Part shown: piece after piece, positions 31,855-44,500 of the stretch
Position numbering within the stretch: the stretch's first letter is position 1
Layout: every line of letters begins with the position of its first letter
From: Leptobrachium leishanense
Taxonomy: Eukaryota > Chordata > Amphibia > Anura > Megophryidae
Reading direction: 5' to 3'
Length of the DNA stretch: 64,000 bases
Assembly: GCA_009667805.1 (NCBI GenBank)
Contig: CM019065.1
Location: 16,194,952 to 16,258,951 of the forward strand
Notes under the pieces: model-generated
What the model saw: only the letters and a program-made list of their open reading frames with translations
Database searches by the model: none
Told to the model about the DNA's origin: nothing
Position numbers and translations under genes: made by a program

Positions 31855-34800
31855 TCACACACAGATATAACCCGACCCCCCCCCCAACACAAATCACAGA
31901 TATAACCCCTCCCTGACACAAATCACACAGATATAACCCGACCCCCCCCCCAACACAAATCACAGATATAACCCCTCCCTGACACAAATCACACAGATAT
32001 AACCCGACCCCCCCCCCTCCCCAACACAAATCACAGATATAACCGACCCCTCCCTGACACAAATCACACAGATATAACCGACCCCTCCCCGACACAAATC
32101 ACACAGATATAACCGACCACTCCCTGACACAAATCACACAGATATAACCCGACCCCTCCCCGACACAAATCACAGATATAACCCGACCCCTCCCTGACAC
32201 AAATCACACAGATATAACCCGACCCCTCCCCGACACAGATATAACCCGACCCCCTCCCCGACACAAATCACACAGATATAACTCGACCCCTCCCTGACAC
32301 AAATCACACAGATATAACCCGACCCCTCCCCGACACAGATATAACCCGACCACTCCCTGACACAAATCACACAGATATAACCCGACCCCTCCCCGACACA
32401 GATATAACCCGACCCCTCCCCGACACAAATCACACAGATATAACCCGACCCCTCCCCGACACAGATATAACCCGACCCCTCCCCGACACAAATCACACAA
32501 TATAACCCGACCCCTCCCCGACACAAATCACACAGATATAACCCGACCCCTCCCCGACACAGATATAACCCGACCCCTCCCCGACACAAATCACACAGAT
32601 ATAACTCGACCCCTCCCCGACACAAATCACACAGAAATAACCGACCCCTCCCCGACACAAATCACACAGATATAACCCGACCCCTCCCCGACACAGATAT
32701 AACCCGACCCCTCCCCGACACAAATCACACAGATATAACTCGACCCCTCCCCGACACAAATCACACAGATATAACCGACCACTCCCCGACACAAATCACA
32801 CAGATATAACCCGACCACTCCCCGACACAAATCACACAGATATAACCCGACCCCTCCCCGACACAAATCACACAGATATAACTCGACCCCTCCCCGACAC
32901 AAATCACACAGATATAACCGACCACTCCCCGACACAAATCACACAGATATAACCCGACCCCTCCCCGACACAAATCACACAGATATAACCAACCCTCCCC
33001 GACACAAATCACACAGATATAACCCAACCCCTCCCCGACACAAATCACCACAGATATAACCCGACCCCTCCCCGACACAGATATAACCCGACCCCTCCCC
33101 GACACAAATCACACAGATATAACTCGACCCCTCCCCGACACAAATCACACAGATATAACCCGACCCCTCCCCGACACAGATATAACCCGACCCCTCCCCG
33201 ACACAGATATAACCCGACCCCTCCCCGACACAAATCACACAGATATAACTCGACCCCTCCCCGACACAAATCACACAGATATAACGACCACTCCCCGACA
33301 CAAATCACACAGATATAACCCGACCACTCCCTGACACAAATCACACAGATATAACCCGACCCCTCCCCGACACAGATATAACCCGACCCCTCCCCGACAC
33401 AAATCACACAGATATAACTCGACCCCTCCCCGACACAAATCACACAGATATAACCCGACCCCTCCCCGACACAGATATAACCCGACCCCTCCCCGACACA
33501 GATATAACCCGACCCCTCCCCGACACAAATCACACAGATATAACCCGACCCCTCCCCGACACAGATATACCCGACCCCTCCCCGACACAAATCACACAGA
33601 TATAACCCGACCCCTCCCCGACACAGATATAACCCGACCCCTCCCCGACACAAATCACACAGATATAACTCGACCCCTCCCCGACACAAATCACATAGAT
33701 ATAACCCGACCTCTCCCCGACTCCCCGACACAAGTCACACAGATATAACCCGACCCCTCCCTGACACAAATCACACAGATATAACCCGACCCCTCCCTGA
33801 CACAAATCACACAGATATAACCCGACCCAAATCACACAGATATAACCGACCACTCCCCGACACAAATCACACAGATATAACCGACCCCTCCCTGACACAA
33901 ATCACACAGATATAACCCGACCCCTCCCCGACACAATATAACCCGACCCCTCCCCGACACAATCACACAGATATAACTCGACCCCTCCCCGACACAAATC
34001 ACACAGATATAACCCGACCCCCCCTGACACAAATCACACAGAATATAACCCGACCCCTCCCCGACACAGATATAACCCGACCCCTCCCCGACACAAATCA
34101 CACAGATATAACTCGACCCCCCCTGACACAAATCACACAGATATAACCCGACCCTCCCCGACACAGATATAACCCGACCCCTCCCCGACACAAATCACAC
34201 AGATATAACTCGACCCCTCCCCGACACAAATCACAGATATAACCCGACCTCCCCGACACAAATCACATAGATATAACCCGACCTCTCCCCGACTCCCCGA
34301 CACAAATCACACAGATTATAACCCGACCCCTCCCTGACACAAATCACACAGGTATAACCCGACCTCCCTGACACAAATCACACAGATATAACCCGACCCC
34401 TCCCCGACACAGATATAACCCCTCCCCGACACAATCACAGATATAACCCGACCCCTCCCTGACACAAATCACACAGATATAACCCGACCCCTCCCCGACA
34501 CAAATCACACAGATATAACCCGACCCCTCCCCGACACAAATCACACAGATATAACCCGACCCCTCCCCGACACAAATCACACAGATATAACCCGACCCCT
34601 CCCCGACACAAATCACACAGATATAACCCGACCCCTCCCCGACACAAATCACACAGATATAACCCGACCCCTCCCTGACACAAATCACACACATATAACC
34701 CGACCCCTCCCCGACACAAATCACACAGATATAGCCCGACCCCTCCCCGACACAAATCACACAGATATAACCCGACCCCTCCCCGACACAAATCACACAG

Positions 34801-34990
34801 ATATAACCCGACCCCTCCCCGACACAAATCACATAGATATAACCCGACCCCTCCCCGACACAAATCACACAGATATAACCCGACCCCTCCCTGACACAAA
34901 TCACACAGGTATAACCCGACCCCTCCCCGACACAAATCACACAGGTATAACCCGACCCCTCCCCGACACAAATCACACAGGTATAACCCA
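31855..34990 (+). repeat. 36-bp minisatellite CACAGATATAACCCGACCCC-TCCCCGACACAAATCA
   Basis: About 90 units over 3.1 kb, with a shorter variant lacking AAATCACACAG. The array begins with C-rich variants and is most regular at 34440-34990. It lies between the 3' ends of the EIF4E2-like gene and CHRNE. Open frames on the minus strand (Cys/Gly/Tyr-rich) are repeat artefacts. Confidence 0.96.
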
Positions 34991-35567
34991 TGCTGCAGAC
35001 AAATGCTGTTTCCTGGCGGGTTTGTGTGTATGGTTGTGGTTTTAGTGGATGTGTTGGGCTTGCTGATTGGCTGACACTCCTGAGCCTTGAGATATATATA
35101 AATGATAAAATGTTTAATCACACACAAATACACAATGTCTGAATGAAATGCTCCCGCACGCTGTAACTGACACATTCCCACAGGCCGGGAGCTGTGGTCG
35201 GCGCTGGATGTGGTGTATGATGTGCTTTTGGTAGTGAGCACAGTGTCACACTGCCTGCCGTCATCCGGTTACCCGTATTGTGAGGAGGCCAGTCCGTGTT
35301 GCAGAGTGTGAGATCCGTGCGTGTGAGCGCGCAATATAGAGCAGCAGCCCCTTTATATGAGGATCAGTGAGGACGGGATGCAGTGTGGCCGGTGGAGTCT
35401 CATCGGAGCTGGAAATCTAGAAGTTGGATGCTCATGGCTTGCGTTCAGACATGGGTGAGCAGAGGGCCTGGCAGTGTCCGTGAGCTTAGTCCGGTGTCCC
35501 AGGGCCAGCATGGCACATGTTGACCAGACCGGGCTGTACACATCTGGCATGCTTAGCAGCCGTGCCC

Positions 35568-38500
35568 TCATGGAGAGTAAAGGCGATCGTCGTCCTGGAA
35601 GGGTCTGTCCGGTGCCGTGTTGAAATGTCCCATGAGGAAGATGGCGAGTGTCCCCACGACAAAGAGGGGGAGCATCACCCAAAAACACAGAACGTCCAGC
35701 ACCTTCCCAATCATTATCCAGTTTTCCATTTCCTGGGCAGAGATAGAGAATTGAGAAGACAGAGAATTACACCCAAAGCATGGTGGGAGGAATCCACAGT
35801 GCCCCCTGTCTGTGACACCCTGCGGGCGGGAGGGACAGACTCATAGCTCCACCTGTCTGTGTCCTGTGCACCCGGTGTATTTCTCTTACCGCTCCTGTGA
35901 TGTTCTGGGACTTGGTGCTCAATGTGATGAAGTTACAGGCGTCCACGCAGTCCTTGATTTCTGGGGCGCACTGGGCCAGGTTTCTGTATAACGTGGTTGT
36001 TAATCCCACATCAAATCTGTCAGCTGTAATACAGAGAGTATGGTGGTATCCCAGGTCCAAACTCGGGGTATATATTACTTGGCAGTGCCGCATGCTACTG
36101 GTTGGCAGGTTTGGCATTGTTGCCATGACCTTGGCCTATGTTATCCATCACACGTTGCTTCGGACGAGCCCTATATCAGGTTATATTTCAACACTACCTG
36201 TCACCTGTGGTACCAGTTCCTTCAGTTGACATCTAATCCCATCATCCTTGTGATTATGTCAAGCGGTAGAGTTTATGAGGTCCTACCAGTGATAGCTAGG
36301 TCAAACCTTTTGGTAATGGCCTGTGGACCCTTCGTTTTACAGGTATCAGGTGGTTATACATCAGCCCTGTGATATGGACTTGGGTACAAAATACAAGGTC
36401 ATCGTTGTGACCTCTAAGTCTGGTTATACATCATGCCCGTAGTAGCTAGTCATCAGAAAGCCCTTGAAGTGTAAAAATGGATCAACTTATACATGATCCT
36501 AGATCCTACATCCGCACCGAGGGATCTCATTGTCTCACCTTTGAAGTCACCAGGTTTCCTGCTCATTCCATGCCGTTCCCTCTGCCTCTCGAACATGAGC
36601 TCACTCCGCGGTTTCTTTAGGACGTACTCCTCAGCTTTCAGCATAATGCCCAATGAGCTTCTCCTACGCTCACGCGGCGTCTCTTCTGCCTCCTCACAGG
36701 GCTCCACTGTCATCTGGAGGTACCGAGGCAACACTTCCAGGAGCATCTGGCCAGGAAAGGCACGCATTGTCAGTATTATCCAGGTCGTTAAGAGTGGCAT
36801 CATCCCTAGGCGACCCGCCCATAACATGCGACAAAAAGGTCATGTGGACCCTTATTGGTGAAGAACCTATGGATCTGTTAGCTTATTATACCATCTAGAC
36901 ATAAATATACCCAACATCTCGCCTTCTTATCTTTCCTCATGATGGTTCTGCCATTTACTCCTCCTTTCTGTCCTCCATCTTTTCCCCACCATTTTTATTT
37001 CTTTCCCCTCCTCATTAATATATCCTTATCCAGGAAAGTTAGAGGTCCTCAGACATGGCATAAATGGATGAAGGCCCAGATGTGATAGGGTAACATGGCT
37101 GTCCCTTTTGGGGCATGATGTAAGAGGACAAAAGGGTGACCTCACCTATGGTATACTGGACCAATAAACGTTCATTTGAATCTCCTTGACACCCCTAAAA
37201 GAATCACAAACCGCCAAAACGGAAAAGCTCTCCAGAGTTTCCACCATGACCGCTTGTGATTTCTTGGTGAGTTCAGGTAACAGCCCAATGAGCAGTGGTG
37301 AGATGATGTCTGGCATGTGCACCCATTAGCATGCAGGATAGGAAGAGCTGGAAGACATATTTCCCTGTCTGAGCTGTAGACTCTCACATGCTTGAGTTTG
37401 GTGGTCAGGTGATGGGTGCTTGGGGTCCGCAGAGATACGTTAAGGACAATGACGCAGCTCAGGACGATGAGAGTCGACACAAGCATGATGAACATCAAAT
37501 ACCTGCAAGACAGAAGTCGAGCACCATGTGGATAAATGTCATGGGAAGGACAACAAGAAAGGAAAACAGTATAGCGTGGATCTACTGTAGCCCCAAAGCC
37601 TCACTTTGCTCCAAAGCTGGTTTATACTGAGGAGAGAGACAATTTTCTCTGTCGGGGGACCATTCCATCTCTCCGTTTTCTGAAGGAAGAACTAAAAATG
37701 GCTATCCACAGCAATCTTTATGGGACAGACTCTTTGCATGCCTTGCAAGGTGGATAAGCAGGGCTCGAAAACCTACAAGCACAGTCTGGGAACACTGTTT
37801 GCAGACTGCAATAGCAATATCAAGAGGGATCGGCGTTAACTCACTTGCCAATGAGTGGGACACTGAGCGAAGTCTCTGGTACCTTCTGAGCGACCAGGAA
37901 GAGGAACACAGTCTGGGCCAGGAGTACTGAGATAGACACCGTACATTTCTGGCCTCCGGCTGGTGAACGAGATGAAAGAAGTGAAAATGAGTCAAGGTAT
38001 CTGCCCTTGTGGGGTTGGTCCACCAGTATGCATGGAGAAAACCACAATGTATTACCATTATCAGCAGGCCTTCATTACTCCGTAAACATTTATAAATATC
38101 TAGGAGATTCCTCACCCTTTGCCGGAAGGAAGTAGACCAGGACGCCCAGGGATGAGATAAGGACACAAGGAACGATCACATTAATGATGTAAAAGAGAGG
38201 TTTGCGCTGGATGATCAGATAGAATATGATCTCTTGATACTCCAGGTCCTCTGGTGAAAATCTCGGGTTCAGGATCTTTCGAGCTGGCCGGTGCTTTATT
38301 GCCCACTCCCCATTCTCTAATAAAAAAAAAAAACGGGAAAAGATGGTCAAAGAGTTGGGAGGGAGAAGAAGCACATACCAGAGACCGAGAAAGAATAAAG
38401 TGTTAAAAAGCTTCATTCAGTCAGTCTAAAAATTGAATAAATTGTGTTATCAACCTTCGGATGAAGGACAGAAGATAGAAGGTTTGTAGGGTTACCTGTG

Positions 38501-41500
38501 AAGGCCTCCGGATCTATGTCAACCCATTCTATCAACGTTTGTGTGTCTGGGTCGGTGGCCAGCTCCATATGTATTTCGTTGGTATTGTACGTCTTGGACC
38601 TACAAAAGAGCAGCAACTTGAGACCAACTCTTGAACAAAGAACAAGCTACCATCGTCAACGTTTCTTTGGAGCCACCCAGAAGTTGCACGTGAGACCATG
38701 GGATTCTCTAAGATGGTGAACATTGGGTCTTTGAGACAGAAACCAGGATATCTAGAGTGAAGCACTGGACCAGTGAGACGCAACACTGTATGATTAATAG
38801 AGAAAAAATGTGGCGGGACAGACGCTTCCTTCACACTGACAGGGATGTCCTCACTTAAATGACAGTTCTCCCCTCTGTTGGATGAGTGTAAACCTCAAAC
38901 AGAACAGAAAACAAAAATAATGGTGCAGTATGTCAAGGCAGTATACTATTAAAATAAAGATAAGAGGATTGCACTCACATGGTGTGGTGTCTTAGTATCA
39001 GACACCAGATGTTTATAGCGGCTGGCAGAATTATGGAAGGAACGCCAGACTTCCCTTGGTGGTGCTCCAACGTCTGTGGTGGTCCTCCAATCTTTGGGTA
39101 CTCCAAGAGCCTTGATGTTGTTTCAGTATCCGTTCCCCTGATCCTCAGCAGCGGTGTAGATCACAATCATGTGGGGTACAGCAGCCAGGAAACAGGAAGA
39201 ATAGGGACAGCAAGCAAGGTATAATGGGATTTATTGGTATAAAATAATTAAAATAATCTTGGTACATCCAAACGCGTTTCGCGGTATAAAGCCGCTTCCT
39301 CAGTAGATGTCAAATGGATTTTATACCAATAAGTCCCATTATACCTTGCTTGCTGTCCCTATTCTTCCTGTTTCCTGGCTGCTGTACCCCACATGATTGT
39401 GATCTACACCGCTGCTGAGGATCAGGGGAACGGATACTGAAACAACATCAAGGCTCTTGGAGTACCCAAAGATTGGAGGACCACCACAGACGTTGGAGCA
39501 CCACCAAGGGAAGTCTGGCGTTCCTTCCATAATTCTGCCAGCCGCTATAAACATCTGGTGTCTGATACTAAGACACCACACCATGTGAGTGCAATCCTCT
39601 TATCTTTATTTTAATAGTATACTGCCTTGACATACTGCACCATTATTTTTGTTTTCTGTTCTGTTTGAGGTTTACACTCATCCAACAGAGGGGAGAACTG
39701 TCATTTAAGTGAGGACATCCCTGTCAGTGTGAAGGAAGCGCCTGTCCCGCCACATTTTTTCTCTATTTATGCTTCTAACTGGGTTCTAGGGATAAGCCCG
39801 AGTGAACGGACAAGCTGCTGATTTACTGTGAGAAACATTCACAATTTACGGTTTTATTACTGCCTTTTTTTCTGCTCTTAAAGGTCTAGAGGGGTTAATT
39901 AACCCTCAACACATGAACAATTGTGAAAGGAACCACTAGGTGGCGCCCAGAACACAGATTCTTCTGTTTTAAACTGTATGATTAATGTACATCTACAGAA
40001 AACCGGGACTTAGAAGAACAAATGAATCCGGCACTCCAGACTACTGATGAGTGCCAGATAAAAGTGGTCCTCCAAGTATTCTGGAGTGCCGGATTCATTT
40101 GTTCTTCTAAGTATTTGGGGTTGGGCTTCCCCTGGTTCCCAGAGCACCTGGTGATCATCAGACATAAAGTGAGGATTTTCAAGAGCATGCATTCTGCCTC
40201 TACCTCACGCTATAACAAAACATTGAGACTGAAGATACGCCAGCCAGTGTAGGCTCAAGGGAGTAAGCAACGGTCTTTGAGACATGAGAAGGACATCTTC
40301 AGCTGGTGGAAGAACTGAAAGTGTGGTCACAGACTTTGGGTATCTCATTGGGGGCATCCCAATTGGAAATTGGGGTAACCCATTCAGAATTTACTGGGAT
40401 GGATTCCTTGGGCCTGGGGACCAGTTTTGTACCTGAATACCAGGGAGCAGTTCTGCCAGTCAAACGGGAAATAAGTGACTTCGATGCTGCAGGTACTCCT
40501 GAAGATGGCTGGTGGCAGCCAGTACATGTATCCACTGCTGTATACGAGAACATTGGCATAATACGCCACTTCAAAATTGCCATCGATGCTGCAAGAGATA
40601 AGAGCCCTGGTTACTTCATATAATGTCTAACACTGTGCCGCTCAGTAGAGGGAATGATAGACTCACTTGTTCTCCAAGACAATGTCCGGTAGCCACACCA
40701 TGTGATGAGGGACACGTACAAGGTCTATGCCACCATATTCCGACTCATTCCAGGAAAGCCGGTAGTCATTCCATTCCTTGGGGAGAGCAATTCTCTGGTT
40801 AGAAGCTTTCAGGCAGTTGGCGAGTTATTGGTACTTGGGGTCTAGTACTCGGCTCTGATACTCACTATCAATATCCACACATTGGTTGTCAGTGTCTCCA
40901 ATTTCTCATTCTGCCCAAAAAGAGTCACAGAATAAGCAAGGCGAGTATTTTTTTACAGATCTAGTAATGCAGTGCCCCCCATAGCTGTCCATCCATTCCA
41001 ACAACTCCATTCACAGGCTGGAATTAACATTTTTAGTTGATATTTTTTTACCATTTAGTCTATTGATAGTATAAAGTACTTTGTCTTTACAGTGGCCGAA
41101 ATTTAAAACAAATATGGTGGATGCATAATTTATAACCCCCTAAATGAGCAGTAACCAGGAGAACTGAGCCGGTGCGAGCAACAGCTGAGTCTGGTGAGGC
41201 TCTAGATTTAATTAGACGTCATAACAGCATTATAAAGGTCATGGAACATCAAAACCTCTATGGGATAACATTGTGGAGGGATCTCGTAAAGGGTCATGTT
41301 CACCTGGGAGGAAAGTTTGGGGGTTTATACTAAGCATGTGCATGAGTACATTAGCATTCTTGTAATATCATGGCCAGTATATTCCAGTGCGAGTGTATGG
41401 AGTCTGGCGACTCCATGGGCCCTACAGCCCAGCCAAACCTGCTTGCACTCAGCTACTGGGCTCATGAACTGCCCGAGATAAACACTTTCTATGGTGGGAA

Positions 41501-44500
41501 AGCAGAGGACTTTGACCACCTGATGTGGCTAGTTCCCAGCTCCATATATATACTTTGTCCAAAATATTTTTGCACGTGTTATTGGGGAGGTGTGGTAAAG
41601 GGAACGTGCCAAGGCCAGTTAAGGGGGAAGTTGCTGAAGGGCCCCCAACCTGCAGTTGGGTAAAAGGCCCCAATATTTCTGATGGCAGCTATGTGTAGCA
41701 TACATGGGATACTTTTAGGGGAACACTGACCCATACATTGCTATAAGGACCTTCATGCAGTCATATGGCGTCAAAGGGACCCACATGGTACCAGCCTATC
41801 ATCAGTCCTTTAACACTGACAGGTAGAGATCATGGACGGGTTGTCCCATACACTGATGTAAATTTGTACTTTTTAGCCTTTCCTGCAGTATATATGGGAT
41901 AAACCATGGGTGCTTAGTCTGATACAGCGATACACTGACCTCTTACCAGTCATTCTGTCCCTTTACACTTACATCTGGCCCCTAAGCCCACCTACAAAAC
42001 AGGGCCCCGGCTCAGTGTCCATTTAACAAGTAACATTTGCCCCGAGAACCATACCAGGGAGATGAGGTTGGTCAGTGTGAGTTTAAGGGTCACCGTGACG
42101 ATGTCGTCGATGTTTATCCACGGGCGGGCACTGGCGTCGTAGTTTGAGAAGAGGTCGTTCATTAGCCGTGACTCGTCGCTGGCCATGGAAGCTGCAGGGG
42201 AAGACACGGAGAGACATTTATTGTGGCTAGTCATTTTTATTTAGTCTTTTTATTTCAACACCATGTTCTACCTAAACCTATCGAGCAAATCCCTTGCTAC
42301 AACAATAATGGATTTATTTCTGTCACACCTTGCGTTTTCATTACCCTCCTACAACTTTAGCCTATCTATCCAATCAAGCCTGGCATGGACGGTGTCCTGG
42401 TGGATCCATTTAGTAGGGACAGCACTTTAGGCATCATAGAGGATGTCGAATGCTACCAGACAAGACCACCTTGTCTCCTTTCTCTCCGAAGAGCTATTGA
42501 AAGTCAGACACTTTGGGATTGGGGCATTAGCATCTTGGGTCTACCCAGTTCTTGGTCCTCAGTCTCAGCCATTGGATGTTTGTCGATAGGACAACCTTTC
42601 TTTTACCATTGCCTCTCATATCAGTCCTAGTCTTAGTCAACCAGGATAAGGATGAAAGAACCTATCTGAGAGTTCTGCTCTTTCCTCTTTTGTTATATTA
42701 TTATGATTTTTTGGGGGAGATCCTCCCCACTGATCATCAAGGCCGCTTGACTACAAGACCTGTCTATCGCCATATAGGTTTATCCTTCATTCCTTTCATA
42801 GCTGAGCTGCGTCTAGTTGCACTTTTATCTGGTCTTAGACCACACTCCTTGACACCTGGTCGCATTTGAGTTGTCTCGTGAGAGTAAGTTCATCCAGTGC
42901 AATCGACTACTTCTCGAGTGCGGATCGCAATAGAGTGAGACGACTAGTTCTATGAGCAGCCAATATCCACCTCACCATGTGTAATACCCCTACACCCTTA
43001 TTGCCCTGCCTGAGTTTATACAATGAGTCAATCACGATCGTCCTGGAAACCCATTAGCGAACAAAAAAACAAATCTCAAACGCATTGGAGACATGAGATT
43101 CGAAAACTCAAGTTCAAAACCAGTGAGAAAAATCACTCCGGAAACAACTCAGCTAAAGCTAGAGCCATGTGCTGCTCAACCCCCGCATGCCTGCAGGGCG
43201 GCGACAAAGCCAATCGAGATGAGTCGAGGTGTCGGACGAATGTCAAACCCCAGACTATGCCTCATTAGCAACACTTACACCACCAGAACGCACCCAGAAA
43301 ACATCAACCTTTCCAAGCCAAGCCGCACAATGTCCATATCACAGTAAATGGACCCTTAACTGGCCCGAGTCCAAAATATCCAATAGGCAAACAGAGACCG
43401 TGTACCTGTAAATACACAGCTGTGTAAACGTGGTTAGAAGTCACTTGGTGTCTGAACGTGACCCTGGACCAGAGGACCACAATTACAAAGTGCGGAGAGG
43501 CCAGGAACGTGCGATGGTGGACAACTGTCTCTAGATGAAGCTGATTAAAGCAATAAGACCAGGGCAGCCAATATGTACAGAGAGATACACACTGAAATAC
43601 AGACAGACAGACCACCGGCACGATGCAGATAGAGGAGGAAGGAAGAATAGAAAGGGAGACAGATCAAATTAAATTTTATCTCTGAGTCTGTCCTGGTGTC
43701 GCTGTGTCGGTGTGAATTTGGTCAGTCTCTGTGTCGATGTGAATCTGGTCAGTATCTGTGTCGGTGTGAATCTGGTCAGTCTCTGTGTCGGTGTGAATCT
43801 GGAGGAATTGGATTCCAAAGAACCCAAAAGGAAGGTGGGAACAAATGATTAAAATTCTAAACCTTTATTGGACTTCTGAGAAAAAACGTACACACCCACA
43901 AAATGTATAAAAAACACACAAAAAAGGTCATAAATTAGAGACCATAACTCAAGGTCAGTGACTAATCACAAAAGGCATCTAATGCAGGATGAGGTCTCTG
44001 TGACAACAATTGTATGTCAAAAACTGAGAACCACCACCTGAAATGAATAATAAGCAAGAGATGCCTAAGGATCCCCTCAGAAAAGTATGCACACGTTAGA
44101 GTATACTTAAATGCTTAAAGACATGTGCCACCAAATTGGTTATTGTAGTTAACATGCACCACTCCAAAGCGTCACAATGAGGTGCAAACATAAGTGGTCC
44201 ACGTCACGGAATACAACTGGTTAATACAGAGACAAGGAGTGAGCCTGGTAGCTACAATTTGCATGCACTGATTGAGAAATCACAATAAAGTGCAGGCAGT
44301 AGCAATCACCCAGCCAAAAGTATTCCTCAGAAAAAAAAAGTGCATACGTTGGAGTATACTTAAATGCTTAAAGACCTATGCCACCAAATTTGTTGTTGTA
44401 ATTAGCATGCACCACTCAAAAGCGTCACGATGAGGTGCAAACATAAATGGTCCACGTCCTGGAATACAGCTGGTAAATATAAAGACAAGGAGTGAACCTG

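Noticed and set aside
31855..34990. CRISPR-like array
   Set aside because: The units are tandem without unique spacers, and the genome is eukaryotic.
31724..35241. Many Cys/Gly/Tyr-rich frames on the minus strand
   Set aside because: They are translations of the 36-bp minisatellite shifted between frames by indels; no protein family matches.
38979..39584. Two identical 81-codon frames in opposite orientation
   Set aside because: They are the two arms of the inverted repeat and show no coding signature.
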